A stretch of 62,301 bases of DNA from an uncultured SAR86 cluster bacterium (GTDB lineage Bacteria; Pseudomonadota; Gammaproteobacteria; Magnimaribacterales; D2472): positions 1-62,301 of the forward strand of contig CACHII010000006.1 in assembly GCA_902579825.1 (NCBI GenBank), in the 5' to 3' direction. This document shows, piece by piece, positions 35,138 to 44,970 of the stretch (position 1 is its first letter; each line of letters begins with the position of its first letter). The notes beneath the pieces are model-generated. The model did not search any database and was not told the origin of the DNA. It worked only from the letters and a program-made list of their open reading frames with translations. The position numbers and the translations under genes were made by a program.

Positions 35138-35834
35138 AGATTCTATATCAAATCACTTATTAGAGCTTAGGAGTAGACTCTTAAAAGTTATTGCTTTATT
35201 TACAGCATTGTCACTTATAGGTATTCCTTTTGCAGCTGACATTTATGAGGTAATTGCACTACCGCTTAATCAGCTACTGCCAGTTGGAAGCACTATGATT
35301 GCAACTGAAGTGTCTTCTCCATTTATGGCGCCATTAAAATTAGTTTTATACTTGGCGCTTCTTTTGACAATGCCTTGGCTTTTTTATCAAACATGGACCT
35401 ATATATCTCCTGGTTTGAGAAAGAATGAAGAAAAATTTGCTGGGCCTTTAATGCTATCAACTATTATTCTTTTCTTTAGTGGTGTTTGTTTTGCTTTTTA
35501 TGTAGTTTGTCCAATTATTTTTAAGTTTTTTATTGGAATGGCTCCTGATTCTATTTTAGTTCTTACCGACATTAATCAATATCTTAATTTTATATTTAAA
35601 CTCGTTTTTGCCTTTGGTATAGCTTTTGAGATTCCAGTAGCTACTATCCTTCTTATAAAAAGTGGTATAGCTTCAAAGTCCTCTTTAGCTAAGGCAAGGC
35701 CTTACTTGATTGTTCTATTCTTAGTTATTGGAATGTTATTAACACCTCCTGATATATTCTCACAATTGTTCTTAGCAATACCAATGTGGATTTTGTTTGA
35801 GTTAGGTTTATTGCTATCAAGAGATGAGAATTAG
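35130..35834 (+). CDS. tatC: Twin-arginine translocase subunit TatC
   Basis: Six-span inner-membrane receptor for twin-arginine signal peptides, 234 residues. Diagnostic segments: NHLLELRSRLLKV at the N-terminus, MPWLFYQTWTYISPGLRKNE (first cytoplasmic loop), FAFGIAFEIPVATILL and LIVLFLVIGMLLTPPDIFSQ. Overlaps tatB and completes tatABC. Confidence 0.96.
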   Translation: MTEDSISNHLLELRSRLLKVIALFTALSLIGIPFAADIYEVIALPLNQLLPVGSTMIATEVSSPFMAPLKLVLYLALLLTMPWLFYQTWTYISPGLRKNEEKFAGPLMLSTIILFFSGVCFAFYVVCPIIFKFFIGMAPDSILVLTDINQYLNFIFKLVFAFGIAFEIPVATILLIKSGIASKSSLAKARPYLIVLFLVIGMLLTPPDIFSQLFLAIPMWILFELGLLLSRDEN

Positions 35835-35844
35835 TTAAATCAAG

Positions 35845-36420
35845 ATGTTTTTCGACTTTATTATTTTTATTTTGTTACCTTTATTAATAGTATATTTACT
35901 TTATTCTCGATGGAGCGATGATGCTCCTCTGAAAATATTTGGAGTACCTCTTAATAAAGCTGCTATAAAAGAATTTGCTGGCGTAGATGAAGATGCAGGT
36001 TTTATTGAAGGATTAAAGCAAGCATTTTCACCAGAAATAATGTTTGGGCCAAATTCTTTACTTACATCAAAAAATCGAAGAAAAAAATATTATGAAACTC
36101 TTATTGAAAAAGAAATTGCATTTGAAAAAGATGCAAAATGCCCAAATTGCGGCTCATCTGATCTTAGAAATACAACTTTTAAAACTATAAAGGTTAGAGC
36201 CTCGCTAGCCGAGAGCGAGGTATTTGATATACACCCTGCTAAGTCATGTAATGTTTGCGAAGTAGTTTTTACTCCACAATATGAGATATATTTCCCTCTT
36301 AATGCTGAAGATCTTAAAGAATGGAATGAACTTTATCACCGACAAGGTGGACGTGAGAAGCTATCGGTGATTCATGACTATAAAACAATAAAGTTTTTCC
36401 CAAAAAACGAGATTAAATAA
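35845..36420 (+). CDS. Membrane-anchored zinc-ribbon-like protein, unknown function
   Basis: A 191-residue protein I cannot name. Residues 2-22 are a transmembrane anchor (FFDFIIFILLPLLIVYLLY). Residues ~97-145 contain two cysteine pairs, CPNCGSSDLRN and CNVCEVVF, about 35 residues apart, which suggests a zinc ribbon or knuckle. It lies 10 bases after tatC and may be in that transcript. The 3' end overlaps the convergent membrane-protein gene by 8 bases. Confidence 0.65.
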   Translation: MFFDFIIFILLPLLIVYLLYSRWSDDAPLKIFGVPLNKAAIKEFAGVDEDAGFIEGLKQAFSPEIMFGPNSLLTSKNRRKKYYETLIEKEIAFEKDAKCPNCGSSDLRNTTFKTIKVRASLAESEVFDIHPAKSCNVCEVVFTPQYEIYFPLNAEDLKEWNELYHRQGGREKLSVIHDYKTIKFFPKNEIK

Positions 36421-37009
36421 GTTTATTTAAATTTATTAAAGTTTTGTAAAAAATCCACGGCAGTATTAACCAAGGCATTTGAGACTGAAGCATGATTGTT
36501 CGATTATTAAATTCAAAGAGTAAAGGATTAAAATATGGTCCAAGTGGCGACATTGGAGCCCATGATAAAGATTTACCATCTGCCAATTGATCATTATATA
36601 AAAACATTTCCACCAAAATGTTCTGACTAATACACCAAAATAATAGAATACAAAATGCGCTCCAATTCCACTTTCTAAAGATAGACTGATCTTTGTTATG
36701 AGATATCCACATAAGCCAAACTCCGCCGAGTAAAACTGCACCTGCGTCTCCCATTGAGTTCATTAACCAATTTACATTTTTTGGTATCCAATAATTTAGA
36801 GCTTCAGATCGTCTCATATCCACAGCATCCCCATCTACCCAACCATAAGTAAACCAAAGCTCCCAACCTAATGCACAAACCACCACACCAACTATATAAA
36901 AAGATGGAACCCACCTTGGTAGTCTAGATTTATTTAAAAAATATATTAAAAGTGGTAAAAAAACTGCTAAATAAACTATGGTTACTACTCTAATCTCTTC
37001 GAAAGACAT
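36413..37009 (-). CDS. Polytopic membrane protein, unknown function
   Basis: A 198-residue tryptophan-rich protein with about five hydrophobic segments (IRVVTIVYLAVFLPLLIYF, FYIVGVVVCALGWELWF, MGDAGAVLLGGVWLMWI, WSAFCILLFWCISQNILV, MPWLILPWIFYKTLI). I prefer the ATG at 37009; a TTG one codon earlier is also in frame. Unrecognised. It lies 3 bases downstream of the LOG-family gene and probably shares its transcript. Confidence 0.62.
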   Translation of the reverse strand: MSFEEIRVVTIVYLAVFLPLLIYFLNKSRLPRWVPSFYIVGVVVCALGWELWFTYGWVDGDAVDMRRSEALNYWIPKNVNWLMNSMGDAGAVLLGGVWLMWISHNKDQSIFRKWNWSAFCILLFWCISQNILVEMFLYNDQLADGKSLSWAPMSPLGPYFNPLLFEFNNRTIMLQSQMPWLILPWIFYKTLINLNKLI

Positions 37010-37012
37010 CAA

Positions 37013-37594
37013 CTACAAACCAAGTCTTTCTGTCCAGTTGTCATCTGAAGGTCTTTTATGATTTACTACCATTTCAATCAACTCATCTGGTGAATCAGAT
37101 ACTAATAATTCTTTTAGATTCGAAGAAGAAATAAACCCCTCGTCGACAGCTTTATTAAACCATTTTAAAAGATGATCATAATAGCCTTTAGTATTTAAGA
37201 TGCCTACAGGCTTATTAATTATGCCCAATTGGTTGCTTGCCATAATCTCTGCAAGCTCGTCTAAAGACCCAACACCACCTGGAAGAACAATGAATGCGTC
37301 GGATCGAGACATAAATTCATCTTTTCTATCAAGCAAAGTATCTGCAATAACAATATCGGTTAATCTTGGGTTTGCAAGCTCAAGTGCGTGAAGGGATTTT
37401 AATGATATTCCAAGCACCTCCACTCCATTATCTAAAGCTGTATCGGAAATAATTTTCATTAGGCCAACATTGCCTCCCCCAAAAACCACATTAATACCTT
37501 TTTTTGCAATAGCCTCGGCAACGGATTTTGCTGCTTTAGCGTACTCAGGATTTTTGCCCTCATGAGCACCACAGAATATTGATATGTATTTCAT
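37013..37594 (-). CDS. LOG-family (TIGR00730) Rossmann-fold protein
   Basis: A 193-residue member of the lonely-guy family. The signature PGGVGSLDELAE (family PGGxGTxxE) and NKPVGILNTKGYYDHLL are clear, with an N-terminal nucleotide-binding GAHEGKNPEYAK and VVFGGGNVGLMKII. Plant and bacterial members are phosphoribohydrolases acting on nucleoside 5'-monophosphates. The alteration of the usual threonine to serine in the signature is conservative. It sits 7 bases after dtd. Confidence 0.9.
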   Translation of the reverse strand: MKYISIFCGAHEGKNPEYAKAAKSVAEAIAKKGINVVFGGGNVGLMKIISDTALDNGVEVLGISLKSLHALELANPRLTDIVIADTLLDRKDEFMSRSDAFIVLPGGVGSLDELAEIMASNQLGIINKPVGILNTKGYYDHLLKWFNKAVDEGFISSSNLKELLVSDSPDELIEMVVNHKRPSDDNWTERLGL

Positions 37595-37601
37595 AAATTT
37601 T

Positions 37602-38039
37602 TTAAGTCTTAAAATTAAAAGTTACCGGACCTTTATTAGTTAAAGATATTTCCATAAAAGCTCCAAATTTACCCTCATGAACATTTGAGAATGAATTCTT
37701 AAACTCACATACAAATTCATCATACAGTAATTTAGCATCATCAGGATTTGCCGCTCTATGAAAGCTTGGTTTATTTCCTTTATTAGTTATAGCGGCCAAA
37801 GTAAATTGACTAACTATTAATACCTCTTCAGAAGAATCCTTTAAGGCTGAGGTCGTTATACCTTTTGGTCCATCCAACATTCTAAAATTAAGAATTTTTG
37901 AAACCATGTCTATTATTGATTGTGAAGTATCATCTTGTTCAACGCAAACAAAAACAAGATATCCAGGACCAATAGAAGAAAAAATTTTCTCATCTACAAA
38001 AATTTCAGCCTGAGAAACTCTTTGAACTGTAGCTAACAA
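37602..38039 (-). CDS. dtd: D-aminoacyl-tRNA deacylase
   Basis: Removes D-amino acids (and glycine mis-loaded on tRNA-Ala) from tRNAs. Motifs are VSQFTLAA (usual SQFTL) and the C-terminal NKGPVTFNF, carrying the Gly-cisPro element. HRAANPDDAKLLYDEF is also typical. 145 residues. The start is TTG at 38039, giving the standard N-terminus (LATVQRVSQAEI). Placed 3 bases after fba. Confidence 0.94.
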   Translation of the reverse strand: MLATVQRVSQAEIFVDEKIFSSIGPGYLVFVCVEQDDTSQSIIDMVSKILNFRMLDGPKGITTSALKDSSEEVLIVSQFTLAAITNKGNKPSFHRAANPDDAKLLYDEFVCEFKNSFSNVHEGKFGAFMEISLTNKGPVTFNFKT

Positions 38040-38042
38040 ATT

Positions 38043-39059
38043 TTATCTATCTTCTAAGTCTTCTTCCCATTCACCTAAGGAAGCTAATTTATTCATTTCT
38101 GCTCTGTGAGAGAACTCATCTTGAGAAATAAATACATTCTCTGACTTTCCTCCCCAAGCTTTTAACGCAGCTGCTTGAAGCGCTCTTCCGTATGAAAAAC
38201 TCAATTTCCATGAGAACCCTCCAATTTTATTCATTGCATCTAAATGAGCAGTTGCAAGGACATCTGGTTGGCCTCCAGATAAAAAAGTAATTCCTGGAAG
38301 ATCAGCTGGAACATTTGCGATTAGACAATCAAGAGTTTTCTTTGCAACATCATCAATGCCAGCCTGCACACTTGCATCCTTGCCAGACGTCACCATATTT
38401 GGCTTTAATAGAGTTCCTTTGATATTAACTCCTTTTTTATCTAAATGCTCAAAAAGAGACTTCAGTGAGCGTTCTGTTGCTTCATAACATTCATCAATCG
38501 AATGCTCTCCATCCATAAGTACTTCTGGTTCAACTATAGGAACCATTCCGTTGTCTTGAGCACATTTTGCATAATCCGCTAATGCCTCCATATTTGCATC
38601 TATGCATTTGTCTGATGGAAGGCCATCTCCAATATTAATTACAGCTCTCCATTTAGTAAATCTAGCACCCATAGACGAGTACTCTTTTAATCTTTCATCT
38701 AACCCATCTAGTCCAACCGTGACAGTTTCTCCTGGCCAGTCTTCAAGTGGTTGTAAGCCTTTATCTACCTTAATGCCGGGAAGGGCGCCCTGATTTTTAA
38801 TTAGATCTCTTAACAAAGTTCCATCTTTAGCAGATTGCCTAATAGTTTCGTCAAATAATATGACTCCACCAATATTGTCTTTCATGCCTTTAGATCTAAA
38901 AAGAAGCTCTCTATAATCTCTTCTATTTTCTTCAGAGGATTCAACACCAATTGAATCAAACCTTTTACCGCATGTCGGATTGCTTTCATCTGCTGCAAGA
39001 ATACCCTTGCCATCTTCAACAATAAATGCAGCAATATCTTCAATGTTATTAAGTGACAT
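38043..39059 (-). CDS. fba: Fructose-bisphosphate aldolase, class I
   Basis: Schiff-base aldolase of the animal/plant-like class I type, 338 residues. GILAADESNPTCGKRF and GVILFDETIRQ are the N-terminal signature, EPEVLMDGEHS and GTLLKPNMVTSG contain the active-site acid and the Schiff-base lysine, and FLSGGQPDVLATAHL binds phosphate. Most gammaproteobacteria carry class II aldolase next to pgk; the class I gene occupies that place here. It is 3 bases from pgk in the tkt-pgk-fba-dtd-LOG series. Confidence 0.95.
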   Translation of the reverse strand: MSLNNIEDIAAFIVEDGKGILAADESNPTCGKRFDSIGVESSEENRRDYRELLFRSKGMKDNIGGVILFDETIRQSAKDGTLLRDLIKNQGALPGIKVDKGLQPLEDWPGETVTVGLDGLDERLKEYSSMGARFTKWRAVINIGDGLPSDKCIDANMEALADYAKCAQDNGMVPIVEPEVLMDGEHSIDECYEATERSLKSLFEHLDKKGVNIKGTLLKPNMVTSGKDASVQAGIDDVAKKTLDCLIANVPADLPGITFLSGGQPDVLATAHLDAMNKIGGFSWKLSFSYGRALQAAALKAWGGKSENVFISQDEFSHRAEMNKLASLGEWEEDLEDR

Positions 39060-39062
39060 AAT

Positions 39063-40217
39063 CTAACTCCCTATTTCTTTTGAATTTAATACTTCAATTG
39101 ACGGCAAAACTTTACCCTCCATAAATTCTAAAAAGGCCCCTCCGCCAGTAGAACAATATGATACATCATCTGATTTAATATATTTATTAATTGCGGATAA
39201 TGTTTCTCCTCCTCCAGCAATAGAAAAGGCTTCGGATGTTGCTATAGCTTTTGCAAGCTCTCTAGTACCCTCTTCAAAGTTTATATTCTCGAATACTCCC
39301 ATAGGGCCATTCCATAAAATTGTTTTTGCACTATGAATCAAAGAGATGACTTCTTGCTCCAAACAGGCATCTAGAATCATCTCACTTTCTAAAATATCAT
39401 GAATTGATTTTTTATTAACATTCTCTCCTTCAAATGTCTTTGATGTCACTACTCTTTTGGGCAAGATTATCTTCTTATGATTAAGTATATTTTTTGCCAC
39501 ATCTAACATTGAATCCTCTACTAATGATGTGCCTATATTTTGTCCTGAAGCTTTTAAAAAAGTATTTGCGATACCTCCTCCAACAATAATGTGGTCTGCT
39601 ACATCACTAATATGCTTTATAAGTTCAAGCTTGGTTGACACTTTTGCTCCACCAATAACTGCTAAATATGGCCTATCATCTACATTTAATGCTTGTGAAA
39701 GAAAACTTTTCTCTTTTTCCATTAATAGACCAGCGCATGCAATAGAAGCATGTTTAATTGCAGAATGTGTCGAAGCTTGCTTTCTATGTGCAGTACCAAA
39801 TGCATCAAAAACATATATATGGCCTAAACTTCCCAAGATGCTGCCAAGCTCATCAGAGTTATCTTTTTCACCCTTAAAAAATCTAATGTTTTCAAGAATC
39901 TGAACTCTTGATGCGCTATTAAATATTTTTTTAGAGTCAAGTTGATCAACAACCTCTACAGACTCATCAATAATTTCACTTAGACATGCTGCGACCGGTT
40001 TTAAAGAAAATTGATCTTCGAAAACACTTTCAGTAGGTCTGCCAAGATGACTTACTAATAGAATCTTTGCATTATTTTTTAGTGCATAATTAATTGTTGG
40101 TATGCATGCTGTAATTCTGGTTTTATCCAAAAGCTTACCGCCTGATATAGGAACATTCATATCAACTCGAATAACGAGATTTTTGTTTTTTATTTCTAGT
40201 GAAGAAAGGTTAATCAT
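39063..40217 (-). CDS. pgk: Phosphoglycerate kinase
   Basis: Interconverts 1,3-bisphosphoglycerate and 3-phosphoglycerate with ADP/ATP. Two Rossmann-like halves: NLVIRVDMNVPISGGK and SHLGRPTE in the N-terminal (3-PG) domain, AVIGGAKVSTKLELI, NGPMGVFE and GGGETLSAINK in the nucleotide-binding domain. 384 residues, normal length. Start overlaps the tkt end by 8 bases. A gap/epd gene, often in this cluster, is absent. Confidence 0.97.
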   Translation of the reverse strand: MINLSSLEIKNKNLVIRVDMNVPISGGKLLDKTRITACIPTINYALKNNAKILLVSHLGRPTESVFEDQFSLKPVAACLSEIIDESVEVVDQLDSKKIFNSASRVQILENIRFFKGEKDNSDELGSILGSLGHIYVFDAFGTAHRKQASTHSAIKHASIACAGLLMEKEKSFLSQALNVDDRPYLAVIGGAKVSTKLELIKHISDVADHIIVGGGIANTFLKASGQNIGTSLVEDSMLDVAKNILNHKKIILPKRVVTSKTFEGENVNKKSIHDILESEMILDACLEQEVISLIHSAKTILWNGPMGVFENINFEEGTRELAKAIATSEAFSIAGGGETLSAINKYIKSDDVSYCSTGGGAFLEFMEGKVLPSIEVLNSKEIGS

Positions 40218-42198
40218 TTATTAATGATTTTGCTGCATCAATAACATTTTCTTTGGTAAACCCAAAATGCTTTAGTAGCTCATTACCTGGAGCAGACTCA
40301 CCGAAACTTTCTATGCCTATTACCATATCGCCTCTATTTAAGATCTTATACCAGGAGTTTGGGTGACTGCATTCAACAACTAAAATTGGTTTGTCAGGAT
40401 CTATAATGCTATTTTGGAAATCTTCTTTTTGTTGCATGAAAATATCTAAAGAAGGCATTGATACAACGTTTGCCTTTATAGATTCTGTTTTTAATTCGTT
40501 TGCTGCATCTATTGCAAGCTGAACCTCACTCCCCGTAGCAACAATTGTTAGATGAGGATCTGGATTTGTTTCAAGCAAATATCCGCCTTTTTGAATATTA
40601 GAAATCTGTTCGGCACTTCTTGATATTGGAGAGGTTCCTTGTCTGCTAAATATTAAGCATGTCGGTGTTGATTTAGAGCTTACCGCCTCTTTCCATGCAA
40701 CTGCAGTCTCAACCAAATCAGCCGGTCTCCAATTATTTAGATTTGGAGTAGATCTCAAAGTCACCATATGCTCTATTGGTTGGTGAGTTGGACCATCCTC
40801 ACCAAGTGCAACTGAGTCATGGGTGTATACAAATATATTTGGTAAGCCCATAAGCGCAGAAAGCCTAACGGCATTTCTGGCATAATCTGTGAATACAAGG
40901 AAGGTTGCTCCATATGGTTTAATGCCACCATGAAGAACCATTCCATTCATGATAGCTGACATTCCAAACTCTCTAACTCCATAATTTATATGATTTCCTG
41001 ATGGGTTTTCGTTAGAGAAGGTTGAGCTTGATGCAGAAAAAGTATTATTGGAGGGCGTTAAGTCTGCTGAACCTCCTATTAATTCTGGCATTTCTTTTAC
41101 AAAAAAGTCTAAGCAAGCTTTTGAAGCTTTTCTTGTGGCCATTGCACTATTATTTTTGTCACATTCAGCTAGAAATTTATCAAAATCATTCTCAAAACTC
41201 TGAGGAAGATCTGCATTAATTCTTCTGTTTAATTCTTTTGACTTTTCTGGATATTTTTCTTCATATAAAGACATCAAATTATCCCAATCTAAATTTAAAG
41301 ATGAGCCCTGTTCAGTAGCATTCCAAAACTCATAAACATCCTCAGGCAATTCAAATGGCTCATATGTCCATCCCAAGGCCTCTCTAGTTTTGTTAATTTC
41401 TTCATCTCCAAGAGGCGCTCCATGAACATCAGCTGTTCCTGATTTATTTGGAGAACCAAAACCAATTGTGGTTTTGCAAAAAATCATAGAAGGCTTATCA
41501 GATTCTTTCTTTGCCTTTTCTATAGCTTTTTCAATTTCTTCAACATTGTGACCATCAACACTTATTGTGTGCCATCCATAACTGTTAAATCTTTTAATTG
41601 AATCATCAGTAAACCAATGTTCTATCTCGCCATCAATTGAAATTCCGTTTTGATCATAAAAACATATTAATTTTCCTAGATTATGTGTACCTGCAAATGA
41701 ACATGCCTCATGAGAAACTCCTTCCATCAAACAGCCGTCCCCAAGAAAAACATATGTATAGTGATCAATTGGTTTAATGTCTTCCTCATTAAATTCAGCT
41801 GCAAGTATTTTCTCTGAAATAGCCATACCAACAGCATTTGCAATGCCTTGCCCTAAAGGGCCTGTCGTGGTTTCGACGCCAATATCAATATCGTATTCTG
41901 GATGTCCGGGAGTTTTTGATTTTAACTGTCTAAAATCTTTCAAATCATCAATAGAAAGATCGTAGCCTGTTAAATAAAGCAAACTATATAACAGCATTGA
42001 CCCATGTCCATTTGATAAAACAAATCTATCCCTATTAAACCAACGCGGATTTGAGGGATTGTGCTTTAAATGCTTACTCCAAAGCGCTGTTGCAATCTCA
42101 GCCATACCCATTGGCATGCCTGGATGTCCAGAATTTGCTTTTTGAACAGCATCAGCTGATAGGAATCTAAGGGCATTTATTGAGTTATTTTGTTGCAA
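40210..42198 (-). CDS. tkt: Transketolase
   Basis: Thiamine-diphosphate enzyme of the pentose phosphate pathway, 662 residues. ANSGHPGMPMGMAEIA opens the protein, GDGCLMEGVSHEA is the ThDP/metal motif (GDG...), and TTIGFGSPNK, THDSVALGEDGPTHQPIEH and ATGSEVQLA are transketolase hallmarks. The start is TTG at 42198 preceded by GGGGA. It is divergent from metK across 164 bases. Together with rpiA it covers the non-oxidative pentose pathway. Confidence 0.97.
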   Translation of the reverse strand: MQQNNSINALRFLSADAVQKANSGHPGMPMGMAEIATALWSKHLKHNPSNPRWFNRDRFVLSNGHGSMLLYSLLYLTGYDLSIDDLKDFRQLKSKTPGHPEYDIDIGVETTTGPLGQGIANAVGMAISEKILAAEFNEEDIKPIDHYTYVFLGDGCLMEGVSHEACSFAGTHNLGKLICFYDQNGISIDGEIEHWFTDDSIKRFNSYGWHTISVDGHNVEEIEKAIEKAKKESDKPSMIFCKTTIGFGSPNKSGTADVHGAPLGDEEINKTREALGWTYEPFELPEDVYEFWNATEQGSSLNLDWDNLMSLYEEKYPEKSKELNRRINADLPQSFENDFDKFLAECDKNNSAMATRKASKACLDFFVKEMPELIGGSADLTPSNNTFSASSSTFSNENPSGNHINYGVREFGMSAIMNGMVLHGGIKPYGATFLVFTDYARNAVRLSALMGLPNIFVYTHDSVALGEDGPTHQPIEHMVTLRSTPNLNNWRPADLVETAVAWKEAVSSKSTPTCLIFSRQGTSPISRSAEQISNIQKGGYLLETNPDPHLTIVATGSEVQLAIDAANELKTESIKANVVSMPSLDIFMQQKEDFQNSIIDPDKPILVVECSHPNSWYKILNRGDMVIGIESFGESAPGNELLKHFGFTKENVIDAAKSLIND

Positions 42199-42288
42199 AT
42201 TTGTTTCCCCGTTCTGCTTTTAAGGATAATAATATTTTTAAACTCAAAAGCATAGAAAAAATTTGTTTTTTTGATATAAAATAGATTA

Positions 42289-42302
42289 ATTGTGATCACA
42301 AT
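42289..42302. promoter_or_regulatory. 14-bp palindrome between tkt and metK
   Basis: ATTGTGATCACAAT is a perfect palindrome lying in the 164-base spacer between divergent tkt and metK. The core TGTGATCACA has no central spacer, so it is not a CRP-type site (TGTGA-N6-TCACA). On the tkt side its TTGTGA could be a -35 element, 17 bases from TATATC. On the metK side it lies about 60 bases before the start. A repressor operator for either gene is possible. The rest of the spacer holds the two Shine-Dalgarno sequences and no ORF. Confidence 0.4.
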
Positions 42303-42362
42303 CTTTTTTTGACTTACAAAATCTAAAAAAAAATTCTTCACAGTATTTCGGGGAGAAAACTT

Positions 42363-43517
42363 ATGAGTTATATATTTACATCAGAATCAGTTTCTGCAGG
42401 ACATCCAGATAAAGTCTGTGATCAAATATCAGATGCTGTCTTGGATGCTTATCTAGCAGAAGATCCAGATAGCAGAGTTGCATGCGAAACAATGATAAAA
42501 AATAATATGGTTTATATCGCAGGTGAAATTACCTCATTGGGATCACCCGATTTAGAGCCGATTGTAAGACAAACAATTAATGATATTGGTTATAACACTG
42601 ACGATTATGGATTTAATGGCGATACATGTGAATTTACAAACTTAGTTTTTGAGCAATCGCCTGATATTTCTCAGGGGGTTACAGAAGGCGAAGGAGAAAA
42701 TTTAGAACAAGGGGCTGGGGATCAAGGACTAATGTTTGGATATGCATGTACAGAAACAGAATCACTTATGCCGTTACCTATTGACCTTTCTCATAGACTT
42801 GTAAAGAAACAGGCAGATGTTATGAAAAGTGGTGAGCTGCAATGGCTTAGACCTGACGCTAAGAGTCAGGTTAGTGCAATATATTCAGATGATGGGAAAA
42901 CAATTGAGGGTTTGTCGGCGATTGTTTTATCCACTCAACATGATGAAGATATAACTCAGGAAGAAATCAAAGACCAAGTCATGGAAAAAATCATTAAACC
43001 TATTGTTCCTAATGAATGGATACTTGATTCAACAAATATATATATAAATCCAACTGGGAAGTTTGTTATCGGTGGTCCAGTCGGTGACTGTGGCCTAACT
43101 GGTAGAAAAATTATAGTAGATACCTATGGTGGAATGGCTAGGCACGGTGGAGGAGCATTTTCTGGAAAAGATCCCTCAAAAGTAGATCGTTCAGCTGCAT
43201 ATGCAGCAAGATATGTAGCAAAGAATATAGTTGCTGCTGGTCTTGCTGATTATTGTGAAATTCAAGTTTCTTATGCAATTGGTGTCGCCAAACCGACCTC
43301 AATAAATGTAAATACTTTTAATAGCGAAAAAATATCTAAAGAAGCAATCGAAAAAATTATAGAAGATAACTTTGATTTAAGACCAAAAAGTCTTATCAAT
43401 ATGCTTGATTTAAAAAGACCTATCTATCTCCCAACTGCGGCTTATGGTCATTTTGGAAGAACTGACATAGATTTGTCATGGGAAAAAACAGATAAAGCTT
43501 CAGAAATTTCACAATAA
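42363..43517 (+). CDS. metK: S-adenosylmethionine synthetase
   Basis: Makes SAM from methionine and ATP. Signature segments are [16 protein letters not shown] (16-residue N-terminal motif), [36 protein letters not shown] and [19 protein letters not shown]. 384 residues. A strong GGGGAG Shine-Dalgarno ends 7 bases before the ATG. No recognisable SAM riboswitch lies in the leader. Forms an operon with ahcY, linking SAM production to removal of SAH. Confidence 0.97.
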   Translation: MSYIFTSESVSAGHPDKVCDQISDAVLDAYLAEDPDSRVACETMIKNNMVYIAGEITSLGSPDLEPIVRQTINDIGYNTDDYGFNGDTCEFTNLVFEQSPDISQGVTEGEGENLEQGAGDQGLMFGYACTETESLMPLPIDLSHRLVKKQADVMKSGELQWLRPDAKSQVSAIYSDDGKTIEGLSAIVLSTQHDEDITQEEIKDQVMEKIIKPIVPNEWILDSTNIYINPTGKFVIGGPVGDCGLTGRKIIVDTYGGMARHGGGAFSGKDPSKVDRSAAYAARYVAKNIVAAGLADYCEIQVSYAIGVAKPTSINVNTFNSEKISKEAIEKIIEDNFDLRPKSLINMLDLKRPIYLPTAAYGHFGRTDIDLSWEKTDKASEISQ

Positions 43518-43534
43518 AATTATAAGGAAATAAA

Positions 43535-44929
43535 ATGGAAAATGATTATAAAGTAGCTGATATTAATTTAGCTGAATTTGGCAGACGAGAAATCTCTCTT
43601 GCTGAAAATGAAATGCCAGCCCTAATGGCTCTTAGAGAAAAATATAGGGATGAACAGCCCTTGGCTGGAGCTAAAATAATGGGTTGTATTCATATGACCA
43701 TTCAGACTGCAGTATTGATGGAAACTCTTTTGGAGCTTGGCGCTGAACTTAGATGGTCTTCATGTAATATATTTTCAACTCAAGACCATGCCGCTGCTGC
43801 TATGGCTGCTAGAGGAGTTCCTGTTTTTGCATGGAAGGGTGAAACCGAAGAAGAATATGAATGGTGTATCGAACAAACTATTTGTAAAGATGGTAACCCA
43901 TGGGATGCAAATATGATTCTCGATGATGGTAGTGACTTGACTGCTATGGTACATGAAAAATTTCCTGATATGTTAGAGACAATTCATGGTGTTTCAGAAG
44001 AAACCACTACAGGAGTTCATAGGCTAAAAGAGATGCTAGAGAAAGGTGAGCTTAAAATACCTGCAATTAATGTAAATGACTCTGTTACAAAAGCTAAAAA
44101 CGATAATAAATACGGTTGTAGGCATAGTCTGAATGATGCTCTTAAAAGAGGTACCGATATGCTGTTATCTGGCAAAAAAGGTCTTGTTATTGGTTATGGT
44201 GATGTTGGAAAAGGATCAGCTGCCAGCTTGGCCCAAGAAGGAATGATAGTAAGAATAGTCGAATCAGATCCAATATGTGCGATGCAAGCATGCATGGATG
44301 GCTTTTCAGTAGTTTCCTGTTACAAAGATGGAGTTGTTACAAGAGATCCTAAAGACATTAATATGGAAATTATGGGGGATACAGACCTAATAGTTACAAC
44401 AACAGGTAATGTAAATGTATGTGATTCAGCAATGTTAAGTACTTTAAAAAATACTGCGGTGGTATGTAATATTGGGCACTTTGATAATGAAATTGATACT
44501 GCCTTTATGAGAGAAAACTACTATTGGGATGAAATTAAACCTCAAGTACATAGAGTTTTTAGAGATACTCCTCCTGATGGGACGCCAGATCTCTCAAGTA
44601 AAAACTACATTATACTGCTTGCAGAGGGAAGATTAGTAAATCTTGGAAATGCTACAGGTCATCCAAGCAGAATTATGGATGGATCATTTGCAAATCAAGT
44701 TTTAGCACAAATTCATTTATATAAACAAGGCTACGCTAATGTGAATGATTCGGACAAAAAAGCTGAAATGCTAACTGTTGAAGTTCTGCCGAAAAAATTA
44801 GATGAAGAGGTAGCTAGTCTTATGGTCCAAGGTTTTGGTGGGACTATGACTCAACTTACTAAAGAGCAAGCAGACTATATTAATGTTCCACAAGAGGGAC
44901 CATTTAAGGAAGAAACTTATAAATACTAA
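43535..44929 (+). CDS. ahcY: Adenosylhomocysteinase
   Basis: NAD-dependent SAH hydrolase, producing homocysteine and adenosine. 464 residues. [31 protein letters not shown], the NAD-binding [15 protein letters not shown], and [10 protein letters not shown] are all family motifs. The ~40-residue insertion typical of proteobacterial forms (near [22 protein letters not shown]) is present. AAGGAAA precedes the ATG; 17 bases after metK, so no room for a separate SAH riboswitch. Confidence 0.97.
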   Translation: MENDYKVADINLAEFGRREISLAENEMPALMALREKYRDEQPLAGAKIMGCIHMTIQTAVLMETLLELGAELRWSSCNIFSTQDHAAAAMAARGVPVFAWKGETEEEYEWCIEQTICKDGNPWDANMILDDGSDLTAMVHEKFPDMLETIHGVSEETTTGVHRLKEMLEKGELKIPAINVNDSVTKAKNDNKYGCRHSLNDALKRGTDMLLSGKKGLVIGYGDVGKGSAASLAQEGMIVRIVESDPICAMQACMDGFSVVSCYKDGVVTRDPKDINMEIMGDTDLIVTTTGNVNVCDSAMLSTLKNTAVVCNIGHFDNEIDTAFMRENYYWDEIKPQVHRVFRDTPPDGTPDLSSKNYIILLAEGRLVNLGNATGHPSRIMDGSFANQVLAQIHLYKQGYANVNDSDKKAEMLTVEVLPKKLDEEVASLMVQGFGGTMTQLTKEQADYINVPQEGPFKEETYKY

Positions 44930-44970
44930 TTAGATTCACATTGTGAATTTTATTGCTAATAATATGTAGC

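Noticed and set aside
39529-39903. 124-codon ORF on the plus strand
   Set aside because: Lies wholly antisense inside pgk; composition follows the pgk codons.
42289-42302. CRP/FNR binding site
   Set aside because: The half-sites TGTGA and TCACA are directly abutted; CRP needs six bases between them.
42199-42362. SAM or SAH riboswitch before metK
   Set aside because: The spacer is AT-rich with no conserved riboswitch core that I can recognise, and it already holds two divergent promoter regions.
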